A program made the translations under genes and the position numbers. Below, one piece after another: positions 42,801 to 56,799 of a stretch of DNA of 64,000 bases. How positions within the stretch are numbered: position 1 is the first letter of the stretch; every line of letters begins with the position of its first letter. The stretch is from Spironucleus salmonicida (taxonomy: Eukaryota > Fornicata > Diplomonadida > Hexamitidae): positions 1,020,001 through 1,084,000 of the forward strand of contig CM035321.1 of the NCBI GenBank assembly GCA_000497125.2, read 5' to 3'. The notes under the pieces are model-generated. The model saw only the letters and a program-made list of their open reading frames with translations, did no database searches and was not told the origin of the DNA.

Positions 42801-44077
42801 CAGCCCTTCTTTAAAGTATAACTCATCATGTTATAATTTTGCATAGCAGTTACTCATACTACTATGAATCCTACCACAATTAACACAAGGCGTAAATAAT
42901 TAACAAATATCATTATTTCTTTTTAAGCATTTAGTATTAGGTTCATGGTTTACTCTAATATTGCAATTCTCGCATTAATGATTCATGTTATTTTAATCCA
43001 ATTCATGTTTGTAACAACAGAGCTAACAATAATATTCTTGATCAACTGCTCCTACTAGAACACAGTTTTTACATTTGTTTCTACGGTATGTAAACAATCT
43101 ATGTTAGTAGCAATAATTATAATCTTTGTAGAGTGGTTTGATAGTATTTACGTATTATTTATATTCCATAATTACATTGTAATGCCCTTTGTAATTCGCT
43201 GTTTTGTTTTGAACAAGTAATAAATCTTCTGTACGAGATGGTAAGATATCATTTTAATTTGCTAATGTTAATCTTAGTATATTTAATTCGAATACGCTTC
43301 CTGCTCTTTAAACTATTTCCTCCCCTGATAAATCATCTCCAACAATGCTTATAAATCCAAATAATAACTAAGTAAAGAAATATAGGTTATAACTTTTACA
43401 TTTATTGAATAGTTTCTAAGTTATCTTCCATGACTGAATGCATCTTTAGGAATCATGTATATTTAATTATTAATTTTAAAAGTATATTTACCATTAACAA
43501 TAAGTTGTTTTTTTAATGGATGCTGAAATTATTGCTGCATATAAACACTTTTCATCATTATTTCTAACAAAGAATATTGATCTTTTATAAAGATATTTTA
43601 TTTATTTATCTTCTTCATATGCATTTCCTGAATTTTTGCGAAGTAAGCCTATTTAAAATCCGTAGTCATAAGTCGGATCCCATTCATTAAACATCTTATA
43701 GAACATTTCAAATACCTCAAACAAAGACTCAACTAAATCATCAATATTAATCTCTAAAACTTGCTTAATACCAATATTTGAAAATGATAATTCACCCTTT
43801 AAATTTCTTTATACAGCAAATTTTTGTACTATCCGCCATTATTTCTTTAAATGTTTGTATTTAAACCTCTTTCTCTTAGTTTTAATTTAACAAAATAATG
43901 CGTATAATTTTTTATTGTAAACGATATATTATACTATTATAAAAAGGAATGAGTTAATATTACCGTTAACTCTATCTGCTGACATGTAAAGGTTTCGCCT
44001 GCGTGAACTGTAAAAGACAAATTTCTATCGAATTCAATTAAAAACTATTCTATCGTTTCGCTACGTGGTAAATTCAT
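39873..44077 (-). pseudogene. Protein-primed family-B DNA polymerase, frameshifted (right copy)
   Basis: Mirror of 26875-31079, from ATG 44077. The same exonuclease and polymerase motifs are present, as are the same frame interruptions. Here the gene ends properly at TGA (39873-39875) after GYDKVQS, whereas the left copy lost that stop. A few substitutions distinguish it (for example SKCG for SKYG near motif II; AACGCG for AACGCT-type silent changes). Confidence 0.9.
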
Positions 44078-44158
44078 TTATGGTAAGCTACACTCGGTAT
44101 TAATTCTTTAATTCAACTTAACGTTATCTACATTAAATTAATCATAATATATACTTAT

Positions 44159-44713
44159 TCATTAATTTTAATTTTTGAATCTGATTCCTTAATAGTAGTA
44201 AGTATATTATATATCTATTTAAGTCAGTTTTCGGAAATAACTCCTTAAAGTGTATTCGTATAGATTCTCAAGTACATCTTTAAATTTTTCTATTTTAGCG
44301 TTTAACAAATTAGTTTCTCTAGTTTTATATTGTTGTGAAACGTATTTTTAGTGTAAAGTAATATTTATTAGTTTATTCTGTTTAATCCTTTAAAATAGTT
44401 CTGTGCTTATATTCTTTTTAATATTTGGTGTAGTAATCAATTTTAATTTTATCTGATTGCTAGTGTGACATGATCTTTCTTATTTTAGTATATGTTATTT
44501 TAAGAGAATAGCTTCATTGTAATTTAAGTTATCTTTTGATACTTTATATTTCAGTAATTTAATATGAAGATGCTATAATTTATATTGCTATGATTTTTAG
44601 TAATACTCTTAAAGAGATATCTCTTTCTTCAAGTACTGTTATGAAACTTATTACAATGCTTATAGAATACCTTTAGTGTCTGATTATACAAGTTTGGTGT
44701 GATTGAGCTACAT
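44159..44713 (-). CDS. Lys/Gln-rich 184-aa protein upstream of DNA polymerase (right copy)
   Basis: Mirror of 26239-26793; same length and stop. One visible change is Gly to Cys in the RSGHTS segment. Confidence 0.45.
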
Positions 44714-46297
44714 TTTATATGGGTTTAAAAAATTAATTTGTTAAATTACAGCTTTTTGCTTTTACTATTTTAATCATATTTTATTTTTTGATTTTAAATA
44801 AATAAAATGATCTATAATTTTGATGCTCTGATTTTGTTTAATGCGACCCACCCGCCCAGCAATCTCTAAAGCAATCGCTTTCGGGTCGGGCCGCTTGCTA
44901 TGTTATTTTTCTAAACTATTGGGTTTCTATTTTTTTAATATTTATGTTTATTGATCATTTATTAATCAAATTTGTCTTTGACTGCATTCAATTAATGGAG
45001 TAGTAAGTAATACTTACTAAAAGTATGGTTCAGTCGGCTTCGATTTAAAATACGGCAAGTCATTGTTATGATGACAACACTATCATAAAATGACTTTGGT
45101 GGGTTTAAAACTGAATGCAGCAGAAAGTTGTTTTTGTTCTTAGCTACTTACTCCTATTATATTTATGTCTATAATAAAATGCATTTTGAGTGTAAATTGA
45201 TTCTCATCAGTTACTTTGATGAGGTAGATGAAAATAACATTTACTATCTTAATTTATTGTAAACTTATATATGAATGCATATGAAATAATATCTTCTATG
45301 AGGTTTATATACTACAATTAAGTTCATAATATTATTTTAAGGGATTAATAATTTAAATTTTTGCAAAAATAGCTGGATCATTTATAAGTCAGTGAAATAG
45401 CTTTTATTTAAATTTCTGGCTGAATAAACTTATGCATAGTTGATACTGCCTATTTCTATAGATAAATCTTTTTAAATTTTAATACTATATAGTTATACAT
45501 TTAAACTAATAGGTAATATAATGTCAATAATACGTAGTTGAAAATTCTATCTAATGTTATGGATCTAGAAACCTATTAGTAATGAAAATGCCACCTTGCA
45601 GTTAATGTATCCTATGTTATAGTTGTGATTTAATGAATCTTGACTAACTTAGTGTCATAAAATTTATTTATTATAATATCAATAGTGTTATTATTTTTTA
45701 TCGTCAAATTTTACTTTGGTCTTAACTCCTTTAAGATTAATTTTTTAGGTATTAAAATATATATTGATGTTAAATTTTAAAATACTAAAAGCTTAAGTGC
45801 TAAAATTCATTATTTGAATTATATATTAGTACCATACATTTTACTATTGTATTATATAATAATACAGTAAAAATATATACTTTATTAGGTTTCATTCTAA
45901 CATTCATAAAGTATTTTGTATAGCTACTTAGATATTATCTCTGAACAAATAAAAGATATTCTATTATTATACTACGGAATCAGTATAGCCTGGGTTATTA
46001 GTTAAAATAACCAGTTAATATCAAAAATTTATTTCAATATTAAACAAGATAATTACGAGCTGTTTGCATTCCTATATAAATTTACAATAAATTAAGATAG
46101 TAAATGTTATTTTCATCTACTTCATCAACGCAACTGATGGGAATCAATTTACACTCAAAAATACTTTTATTATGCATATGAATATAATAATCATATAAAA
46201 TCAAAATGAGTAAAAAATATTAACATTTTCGATAATACAAGACACTAAAAATAGAAATTCGTAGACTCAGTTAACTAAACAATAAAAAGGAAACATT
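44714..46297. other. AT-rich tract with inverted repeats, right arm
   Basis: Mirror of 24658-26238 with the same GC-rich hairpin (44843-44894), hairpin cluster and 110-bp inverted pair. No gene seen. Confidence 0.5.
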
Positions 46298-48070
46298 TCA
46301 CTTCTTATAGCGCTTCATCAAATAGTAGACAACTCCACACCCGATTCCTCCAATTAGCACCATCATAGCTATTACAATACCGGCAATTGCGCCGCCGCTA
46401 AGCTTATTTCCATCCTCCACAGGCACATCAGGATCTTTTTAGCATACTGATCCAATCAGTGTATGCCCAGCGAGACACTTCATACACTTCCCAGATTCGT
46501 CTTTAAGTATGCCTTTCAGGCACTTTTCGCACTGAACCGTCTTCAAATCGCACGTAGCACAGTTTACGTTATCCCCGCACTTGCACTGACTGTCGATACC
46601 CTCTGCGCAGCTGGCTGCAGCGGCGTCTTTGCAATACTGCCCGTTCTGAAGGTTTGCGCATCCCTTAACACATACCCCGGACGTCGTTGCGACGAAGCCT
46701 GCACTGCAAGAGCTGCAAACAGTACTAGAAGCGCAGGCGGCGCAGTTTGCGCTGCAATTTCCGCAGAGTCCAGTGGCGCTGTTGCAAAATTACGAAACAC
46801 CCCCGGAGCAGTCCTGGCTGCTTCTACAGCTCACAATGCACTGCTTGGCGCTAGGGACCAGAGAGTATCCAGATTTGCACTTCTTGCACGTCGAGGTATC
46901 CCCGCAGGTCTAGCAGTTTTGGATGCATGATGCGCACTTTCCGGTCGTCCTGTCGCAGAACTCCGCGACCCCGTTTTTGCAGTCCTTATCGCCTTTGCAA
47001 GCCAGGACGCACTTCCCAGCTGGGTCAGAAATGTACCCAGTGGCGCACGTCGTGCACGTTCCCGCATTCGCGCAAACCGCGCAGTTCACGGGGCAGCGCT
47101 CGCACTTTCCGCCCACCAAAAAGCTCCCAGAAATGCATGTCGCGCACGTCGCACCACTGCACGAAAGGCAGTCCGCCGTAGCGACGCCGTCCGCGCAGTA
47201 GCAGCCCTGACCTGGCTTGATGGCGGCGGAGCACGGCTTGCAGAGGAGAATCTTCGTCCCCGTGGCATCACAGAAATAGCCCGCGCGACAGCTTGAGACC
47301 TCGGAGGAACAGGTACCAGATACCGGCGGGACGTTGTTCTTGGGCCAGCAAGAGCTATTGAGCAGCTCGTAGCCCTCTGCGCAAACGAGGCACTTCCCAT
47401 CCCTATCCTTGCTAGTGTTCGGGACGCATGTTGCACAAGAATTTCCGGAGGAGGTGCAGGACGCGCAGTTGATCGCAAACCCGCACTTGCAGTCCGAAGT
47501 GAGCCCAGGGGCGCAGGTCATGGCGGTGCCGTTCTTGCAGTACTGTCCGTTCTGCAGATTCGGGCATTCGGTGGTGCAGGTTCCGTCGTGGTTGAGGGCG
47601 TGGTCCCTGCTGCTGCATTGCGTGCAGACATTGTCAGCCAGGCAGAACTCGCAATTATTGCGGCAGGCCTTGCAGGTTTTGTTGCTCTGGTCGCAGAACT
47701 AGTTCTCGCCGTAATCGCATTCGCTGTTCATTTTGCAGACCGCCTCGCACCGTTTGGTCGCCGTGTTCATGAGGTACCCATCTTCGCATGCGAGGCAGGT
47801 CCGGCCGTCGACGCAGCGCTCGCAGCCAGGAATGCAGTCCTCGCACGCGCCGTTTTCCAAGTAGGTGGAGTCCACGCAGACCGTGCAGACCCCGCCAGCG
47901 CATTCGCGGCAGTGGGGGGTGACGACGCTGTCCTAGCAGTTGCAGCTGTTGAAGTAGCCGGTTTATTCGGAGCACACCAGGCATTTTCTGCCTGGCTATC
48001 CGTCCTCGGGACAGTAGAAGCCCGCTTTGCAGGAGCTCAGGAAGTCTACGCAGGTTCCAGGATCGGCCAT
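46298..48070 (-). CDS. Cysteine-rich membrane protein (VSP/HCMP-like), 590 aa (right copy)
   Basis: Mirror of 22885-24657, intact. Residue differences cluster: [11 protein letters not shown] here against [11 protein letters not shown] on the left, [17 protein letters not shown] against [17 protein letters not shown], and CKPCSAA against CKQCSAS. The membrane helix and tail are unchanged. Both copies could be expressed as distinct surface variants. Confidence 0.88.
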
Positions 48071-48287
48071 TTTGTGAAACGGAATAGGCTGGGAAGGGTA
48101 TTGCACCCAAATAAAAAGCGTGAAATATACGTAATATAAATTAGATTTGCGGATGAGGTATTCAGAAAAACTGGGTTTCTAAAGACTGGGCGCGCGACCT
48201 TCCAAGGTCTAGCGCGGCAGCCTGCTGTGAGGCAAGTTATAGTGCTGCCGCGGCGTTTCTAGCGCCGGGCCGAACGTACTATATGTA

Positions 48288-48698
48288 TCACTCCGCATCT
48301 AGGAAGAAGCGCCGTGCCGACGGGTACTTGCTGCCGGACAGCTGGAGCGAGTCGTCGCCCTCCATGGGGAAGCCAGCGGGGGCCAGCACGCAGGCGAGGT
48401 GGGGCCTGAGGGTCTGGTTGCTCTGGCGCACGATCGGTTTCGTTTTGGGTGGGGCCTGGGAGGTGCGATTTTCGTATACTAGAGGCCGGCGATTCTACGG
48501 GAAAGGGGGTGCTCCCGGAGTCCATTCTGGCGGATACTCCGATTAGTGGAAACACACTCTTCGGGTCCAAACTCGCAGCAGAAGGGTATACAATAGGGGG
48601 TTCTTTTCTACAGTTCGGCCAACCGGATACGTGGGTATGTAGGCCGAAAGCGGGCAGGTGGGCCGATTCGAAAATGCGAGGGCCTAATTCTGAAGCAT
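48288..48698 (-). CDS. Hypothetical 136-aa protein, paralogue of 57133 (right copy)
   Basis: Mirror of 22257-22667; I saw no residue change between the copies. Confidence 0.5.
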
Positions 48699-48837
48699 GG
48701 GGACGCATTACCCTGGGCACGGCCCTATGGGTGCGAGGGAGAGCCAGGCTGGGCTGTAGAGCAAGTGTAGCGAGACCCCGCGCTCTGGGCCGGATGGGGC
48801 CGAACCCTCGCGATGTCGTACCCGCTGAACCGATGAG

Positions 48838-49116
48838 TCAGAGCCCGACTAAGAGCTGCCCTGCGAGGTTCAGCAGCGCCATACCGGCCTGGCTGACGCC
48901 CTGCGTGAGCGTGAGCTGGACCGAGAGGAAGACCAGGATGTAGCTGGACAGCAGCGCCTGGACGAAGGTGACGACCAGGCATCCCACGCACACGAGGCCC
49001 AGGCGGTGCTTCTGGGCGCGGGCCAGCAGCAGACCGAGGCGGGCGAGGTGGAGTAGGGGAAGAGGCACATTTCTCGGGCGACGGGATCCGGGTATAATGG
49101 TATTCTGCGGAACCAT
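48838..49116 (-). CDS. Small membrane protein, 92 aa (right copy)
   Basis: Mirror of 21839-22117 with three replacements (GSRR for GPRR, LARL for LASL, ARAQ for ASAQ); two place Arg inside or next to the first hydrophobic helix, which suggests decay. Confidence 0.4.
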   Translation of the reverse strand: MVPQNTIIPGSRRPRNVPLPLLHLARLGLLLARAQKHRLGLVCVGCLVVTFVQALLSSYILVFLSVQLTLTQGVSQAGMALLNLAGQLLVGL

Positions 49117-49397
49117 GGAAGTCCGGGCAGGCTATAGGTTTATGACTGGAGCGGGCCCAGGCCACCCCTTGTCCAACACACGCACCGGATGCACCCAATT
49201 GGCCACCAATCGCGATGTTTCTGCCACTCCAAATGCGCTTCTGGGGCAATATGTATCAACCGGCAGATGCCCAAATCACAGTATCAATACCGCGACGCTT
49301 GCGAGACTTTACTCCAAGAAACTGAAAAGTTTTTTCTGTAGGATAGGTTATGGCGATTGCTGCGAATGCCGGCCCAATTATCTGCTCAGCCGACAAA

Positions 49398-49733
49398 ATG
49401 AGACCCGGCGCGCTCTTCATTAACAGAAACAGGTCCCCCGGCAGCGTCCCCACGCAGCTGGACAACCTCAGAGGCAAGTATTAGGTTGCCGCCGACGACA
49501 TCCTACAGGCCGTGACCCCGGTGTCGCGCTCCTCGACCTGCTCGCAGATCGATGTGTTCTGCTTCCGCGCCCTGTCCATAATGGAGGACACCCACATGAA
49601 GATGGTGACGCAGAACATCCTCGCGCTGATCAACGACTCGGAGGACATGGTCTACAAGCTGGGCCGGATCTCGGGCGTGCTGGAGGAGATCGAGGTCAGG
49701 ATATCCTCCATGGCGCAGGCCATCGCCCTCTGA
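49398..49733 (+). CDS. Coiled-coil protein, 111 aa (right copy)
   Basis: Mirror of 21222-21557, with EIEVR instead of EIEIR. The TAG (Gln) in GKYQVAADD is kept. Confidence 0.62.
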
Positions 49734-49759
49734 GGGCCAGTGAGTTTTACTTCCACGGG

Positions 49760-50119
49760 TCACATCAGGTGAAAGTACTGGAGCGCGATGGTGAAGAGCA
49801 CGAAGCAGGCGTTCCACACGACGATGCTGAGCTGCGAGAGCGTGGTGAGGATCTGCAGCTTGGTGTAGAAGGCCAGTAGGAAGGCGCTCGTGAGCACGGT
49901 CTGCACGATCGTCTTGCACAGCTGGTGGCCGCAGACCGCCGTGAGGACGGCCACATCGCGCATGAAGCTCTTGCGGTGCTTCCGGACGCGGAAGATCAGC
50001 ATGATCGCGTTGAATATCTGCAGGCCCTCCTCCAGCAGCAGCTGGATCGCCAGCGAGTTCACGAAGAGGGGCGTGAACCGGCAGGTCAGGTTCGTGCAGG
50101 CGTAGGGGAAGAACGTCAT
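49760..50119 (-). CDS. Small multi-pass membrane protein, 119 aa (right copy)
   Basis: Mirror of 20835-21194; starts MTFFPYA instead of MTLFPYA. Confidence 0.65.
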   Translation of the reverse strand: MTFFPYACTNLTCRFTPLFVNSLAIQLLLEEGLQIFNAIMLIFRVRKHRKSFMRDVAVLTAVCGHQLCKTIVQTVLTSAFLLAFYTKLQILTTLSQLSIVVWNACFVLFTIALQYFHLM

Positions 50120-50166
50120 TTTGGGGAATACGCGCCTTGGTATTTAATATCCGGCGCCAACCAAAA
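50120..50166. promoter_or_regulatory. 47-bp bidirectional promoter (right arm)
   Basis: Mirror of 20788-20834. The TATTTAATATC core is unchanged, while the flanking GGTGGG/GGTTGG bases differ. Confidence 0.5.
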
Positions 50167-50850
50167 ATGAACGGCGAGATCGCGAAGCTCTCGGCGCTGC
50201 TGCTGCAGCTGGGGTTCTCGCAGACCGAGACCCTGCGCACCACGCTCCTGCTCCTCACGAACCAGGCCCTGCTCCTGGACCTGGTGTACAGCGTCTTCGC
50301 TACCGACGCGGCCCTGGCGAGCTTCCTGGCCCGCAACCTGCCAGGCACCGAGCGGATCACCCTCATGTACAACATCGTCCAGCAGCAGATGCGCTTTCGG
50401 CCCCTGGTGCCCATCGAGCAGTTCTGCCACTACGAGCACTACCACAACGTGAAGACCGTGCGCGTCCTGGCCAAGTTCGTGCTCCAGCTGGGCCAGTACC
50501 ACCAACGGTCCAGCCTGCCCTTCGACTCCTTCATGAACGCCAGCTTCCGGTGGCAGCACTGGGAGCGCAGGATCGAGGTCGCGCCTCCGTGCTGTATCGC
50601 GCCCTGGACCCCGGAGGTTCTCTACGCGCCCCCGCCAGCATTATGTTGCGAGGCCAGGGCACCGCAGGAACGAAGGCGGAAGCGGGCTGGGAGCCCTGAC
50701 CGGAAGCGGCACCGCAGGGAGGACGCGCAGAGGGCGGAGCTGCGGCTGCAGAGGAAGTACGGGCGGGCCACCGATTGCACCGCGAGCACGGTCAGCCAGC
50801 AGGAGGGGCACTGCCGCACAGAGCAGGCCATCGAGGGCGTCGATTTCTGA
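50167..50850 (+). CDS. Hypothetical 227-aa protein with basic C-terminus (right copy)
   Basis: Mirror of 20104-20787. CAG at 50665-50667 stands for the left copy's TAG. Replacements: FDSFMN for FDAFMN, ALCCEARAP for AVCCEVSAP, GVDF for GADF. Confidence 0.68.
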   Translation: MNGEIAKLSALLLQLGFSQTETLRTTLLLLTNQALLLDLVYSVFATDAALASFLARNLPGTERITLMYNIVQQQMRFRPLVPIEQFCHYEHYHNVKTVRVLAKFVLQLGQYHQRSSLPFDSFMNASFRWQHWERRIEVAPPCCIAPWTPEVLYAPPPALCCEARAPQERRRKRAGSPDRKRHRREDAQRAELRLQRKYGRATDCTASTVSQQEGHCRTEQAIEGVDF

Positions 50851-51079
50851 GGAATTTTCTACGGATATATTTTGTATTGCCGGCCTCGGAGCCCGAAAAA
50901 CTAATAACTCACTTCCGCAGAAAACTGCTTTCCTATTCTCGCGAACCCTATTCTGGGTATACTACTCGCGCTGCGCCGAAACCACGGTAGGTTGGTTGAA
51001 ATCACAAACCCTTCCACGGCGCGCACCGACCTAAATCTGCCGTGAGTACTGATGATACCAGGAATCGCACACTCCACAA

Positions 51080-51295
51080 ATGGAGACTACCATTTTCGTC
51101 AAGCTGCAGCTGAAGGAGCTGGCGGCCCGGCACGCGTTGGCAGCCCACGCCATGGAGCTCGGGAGCAGCTCCAACCCCCGGCTCGTGACGGAAGTGCGCG
51201 GGCTCCGCCGGCAGATGGGCTTCGCGGAGGCGCTGCTCGCGAGCCTCGCGCCCGTGCGGCTCAGTGTCAGAGATTTTGGCACTCCCGCCCAGTGA
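51080..51295 (+). CDS. Small conserved helical protein, 71 aa (right copy)
   Basis: Mirror of 19659-19874, protein identical. Confidence 0.68.
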   Translation: METTIFVKLQLKELAARHALAAHAMELGSSSNPRLVTEVRGLRRQMGFAEALLASLAPVRLSVRDFGTPAQ

Positions 51296-51342
51296 GCTTC
51301 CTTTTGCTTCAGTATCCACGGGAGTGAGACCGGCGGCAAATC

Positions 51343-52197
51343 TCATATCATAAGCTGGTTCTCGATCTGCTTCCTCTTCCGCCTCTCCTCCTCCTTCAGC
51401 TTTTACTTCCGAATGCCGTCCTCGGCCTGCTTCGCGAGCTCCTGCTTACGCGTGCTGATGTCGCTGAAGACCTCCACCTCCTTGTCCAGCTCCTTGTCGA
51501 AGTCTAGCGGCATGTGGGCCTCGTCCCGCTCCTCCTGGAACAGGAACACCAGGTCGTCGGTGAGACAGGCCTTGTCGAAGTACTCGAGCAGCGCGTTGAA
51601 CTTCTTGAGGTTGATGAAGCCGTGCTTGGCCGAGATCACCTTGAAGAGCGTGATCGCGTTCTTCGCGTCAATGTTGTAGTGCAGCCGCAGAAGCTTCTTC
51701 AGGTTCTTGTAGTCCACGTGCAGGTTGAACCCGTCGTCCAGGAAGTAGAATAGGGCGCGCCTGGGGTCGCGCAGAACGTCGTGGAAGCGGTAGAAGATGT
51801 AGCCGATCTTGATGAACTGGAGGCACGACAGCGAGATCTCGTCGAACTTGGAGTCGGGGAAGGCCTGCTTGTAGTCCTGGATCTTGTTGTAGTACAGGAA
51901 TCGGAACATCGAGTCGATGTCCTTCGGGAACAGGAAGGAGTACTGCTGCAGCATCAGCTGACGGAACTTCTGGAAGGTGATGCGGGTCTCCGGCTTGTAG
52001 TCCACGATCTCCAGGAACGCCACCGCGAACTCCTCTGGGCGGTACTGGCACGAGAAGTCCACCGAAGAGTTGGAGTAGCGGGACTTCCCGTCCTCATCCG
52101 CCACGTATTCCAGGTGGGTCACCTTGGGCGCCTGCTCAGTCTGCGAGTCTGCCTTCTGCATATCCGACGCGGCCTCGTGCTGTGATCCGCATCCCAT
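51343..52197 (-). CDS. Putative lipid-anchored EF-hand-like protein, 284 aa (right copy)
   Basis: Mirror of 18757-19611. The MGCGSQ anchor is kept. Most differences fall in the linker just after it (SDMQKADSQTEQ for SDAQKTEPQAEQ), plus one A-to-V near the EF-like third unit. The codon that is TAG on the left (19075) is CAG here (51877-51879). Confidence 0.7.
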
Positions 52198-52410
52198 AAT
52201 TATGCGGAGAGGGAACTTGGGATATTATACGCTCATACTGCGACCAGTATTGAGGTTTATTGGCGGCGGCACCACTTACGAACCGAGCTTGCGTTCGCCA
52301 CCGTGCCCCTGCACTGCAAGACATCTATCTGCCCGATTTAAATATGCCTATAATGTAATTCCACTTCACACATTACTCCACTATTATACGTATTCCCCGC
52401 TATTCCCAAA

Positions 52411-52701
52411 ATGGCTGTCACGCCCGCGCACTACCTCGCCCCAGCCCTCACCGCGCTTTTCGCCGTGCTATGGATGCTGTTCGTGCGGCGGGATAACCAG
52501 GAAATTTTGGCCTTGCAGGCATCGTACGACCTGCACGACAAGATTCCTGCGGTACGACTTCTGAACGAAAAGCGCCTCAAGGCAAACAAGAAGCCGCTGG
52601 ACGAGGCAAAGTTCACCGAACTCTACGAGAAGGAGCTCCAGAAGATCCGGGACGGGATGCTGTTTGCAAGAATAGCGCGCAGGTTTAAGCGCGCCAACTG
52701 A
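52411..52701 (+). CDS. Single-pass membrane protein, 96 aa (right copy)
   Basis: Mirror of 18253-18543 with V3, F17 and A34. Confidence 0.65.
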   Translation: MAVTPAHYLAPALTALFAVLWMLFVRRDNQEILALQASYDLHDKIPAVRLLNEKRLKANKKPLDEAKFTELYEKELQKIRDGMLFARIARRFKRAN

Positions 52702-52836
52702 ATTTGATTTACTATAAATGTTATCTATTACGATATTATATAATGTATAGTATATATCTAAAAGTTTTTAAGTTTTAGGTCACTGGAAATAAAAATACAG
52801 TATACAGTGCTTAATAATCCGAATGGCAATTTCGAA

Positions 52837-54855
<2,019 letters not shown>

Positions 54856-55075
54856 ATGTCAATAATACCATGCTATTACCCAGAACTATCAGTTAACTAC
54901 AATGAGTCTTCTGGGCATTTCTCTGTTGTAGTTTGCCATATACCATTATCATTTTTTTTAACAAGTTCTAATAATGAAAAAGTTTGAATTCGAATAGGAG
55001 GTAGACCTAAAAAAGACATTGAAGATGGATTACGTGTAATAGGAAGAGTTCTTATGACGCGAGAGTTCTACCTTT
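54856..55075 (+). pseudogene. Possible small gene remnant
   Basis: From ATG 54856 a frame reads 43 codons (ELSVNYNESSGHFSVVVCHI) to TGA 54985. The same frame continues with a protein-like charged segment, IRIGGRPKKDIEDGLRVIGR then VLMTREFYL. A single nonsense change (perhaps TGG to TGA) could have split a gene. No family recognised. Confidence 0.22.
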
Positions 55076-56391
55076 AAATCTTTTTCATTTCTGACAATTT
55101 GATATTATGTTTATTTCTAAATTTTACAATCGAATAAATATAAAAACTTAAGTTTCGTATATAATAGCGTCTAATTACTTCTATACATATTTAGGAAAAT
55201 GTTATTTTAATATAATAGTATTCTTACATAGATCTATATTTTTACTTAAAAACTTATGAAAATATTTTTTAGGTATTTATAGTTTTTGATGATTAATTAG
55301 TTGGTTGAACTTAAATTGTATATATAGCTCTCTTAAAAAATATCTATTTTTATTGTATATACTTAGCTTGGGACATCTATATCTAATTTTATCATATATT
55401 TAAACTTATTTATCAATTTCTATGAATCAAACTAACGTTACATTCCTTCTAGAAATTCTATAGAACATGATAAAAATTAAGAATAATTTCATATACTGTG
55501 AATAATACTCAGTTATGAATCATTGATTCACAAGTCTACCTGTAGTATTTATATATAGTAACATTTCTTTATAATATCCATATTTAACTCACCCAAAAAT
55601 TGAAGCGTTTATCACTATTATTTATTAAGCTGAATTTTATTAAGTGATTAACTAACTTTAGTCATTTTATTATATTATATGTAAATAAAACCTATATTTC
55701 ATTGTAACAGTAAAATTTATTGTTTACTTATCTTCAGTGTATTTGCATTAAACTAATAATTATGAATTCAGTCTAAACCAATACCCAATAGATCCAATAA
55801 CCATGATATTATAACTAAGTTCAAATTATAATATATATCTAGCTGGAATAACTGTGCAATTGTTTTTATTTCAAGAGATCATGCCTAAAATGATTTTTTA
55901 TTTATTGGTGCTTTAATTTATAACAAACACATATTTTTATAACTATTGATTTTTACAGTAAATCTGAAAATAACGATAATTATATGTATAATCGCATGTT
56001 TTGTCAAAATTAATTATTGTTTATGGTATATGCGTATTTAATAGTATATATTAATAATAATTGTGTTAAATAATACAATCTATTGTAAATATATTCTATT
56101 TATTTTCATATAATTAGTGAAATTAAGATAATAACGAAGTATATTTTTGATTTTACTTAAATCAATTTTTATCATTTAGCCAATAATAATGAGGATGTAT
56201 TATTTTAATATTTTGCTATTATAATTATCATAAATAAATAGCGATATTAGCAGTTATACACGTTTTTACAATACTTTCAGTTATATACAATTTATTATAA
56301 TATATTATATAAAATTAAAATCATAAATTGTTTAAATTAACATAGTTTTATATTAATATTTATAAGAACATATATTACAATTTGCTCTAAA
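55076..56391. other. AT-rich stretch without a recognised gene
   Basis: Very AT-rich; no frame with family features or RNA gene was seen. Confidence 0.45.
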
Positions 56392-56799
56392 ATGAGACCG
56401 TAATTTCTAAAACACGCGCCCTTCAAGCTCATGAAACCACTAATACTGTTACATAATATTAACGTTAAAGCTATCAATCTAAACAATGCACAGAATCCTC
56501 CCATAATATCTAATAAATTAATATCAAGGCAAATAAGTTTCATCTAAGACTTGTCTTTTCACATTCAGAGTTTCGTTTCGGATGGAACAGCTATGGAATA
56601 ACTGAATGCGTTAGGTGAGTTTGAGCATACAGTTCGGTTGGATATTATTTTAAACTAAAAGCTGAATTAAAAATTAGACACGCTCGATTAGTTAGTATGC
56701 GAGTTATAGACTCAGATTTAAAGATTTCAGAAGGATATTGACAGTTCAATTTCAAGTTTATAGTAGGATCAGACATTGAAGCGTAGAATTTTACATTGA
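56392..56799 (+). CDS. Hypothetical coiled-coil protein, 135 aa
   Basis: Start in the strong context gctctaaaATGAG, TGA at 56797; about 14 Gln codons as TAA/TAG. A basic N-terminus (RPQFLKHAPFKLMKP), a middle with NNAQNPPIISNKLISRQIS, then a long heptad coil (LNQKLNQKLDTLDQLVCELQ; QRFQKDIDSSISSLQQDQ). Likely a subunit of a coiled-coil complex. The opposite-strand frame at 56337-56543 is its shadow. Unrecognised family. Confidence 0.55.

Noticed and set aside
24658-46297. CRISPR array or bacterial defence island
   Set aside because: The repeats are inverted pairs and hairpins, not evenly spaced direct repeats, and the genes are eukaryotic and virus-like.
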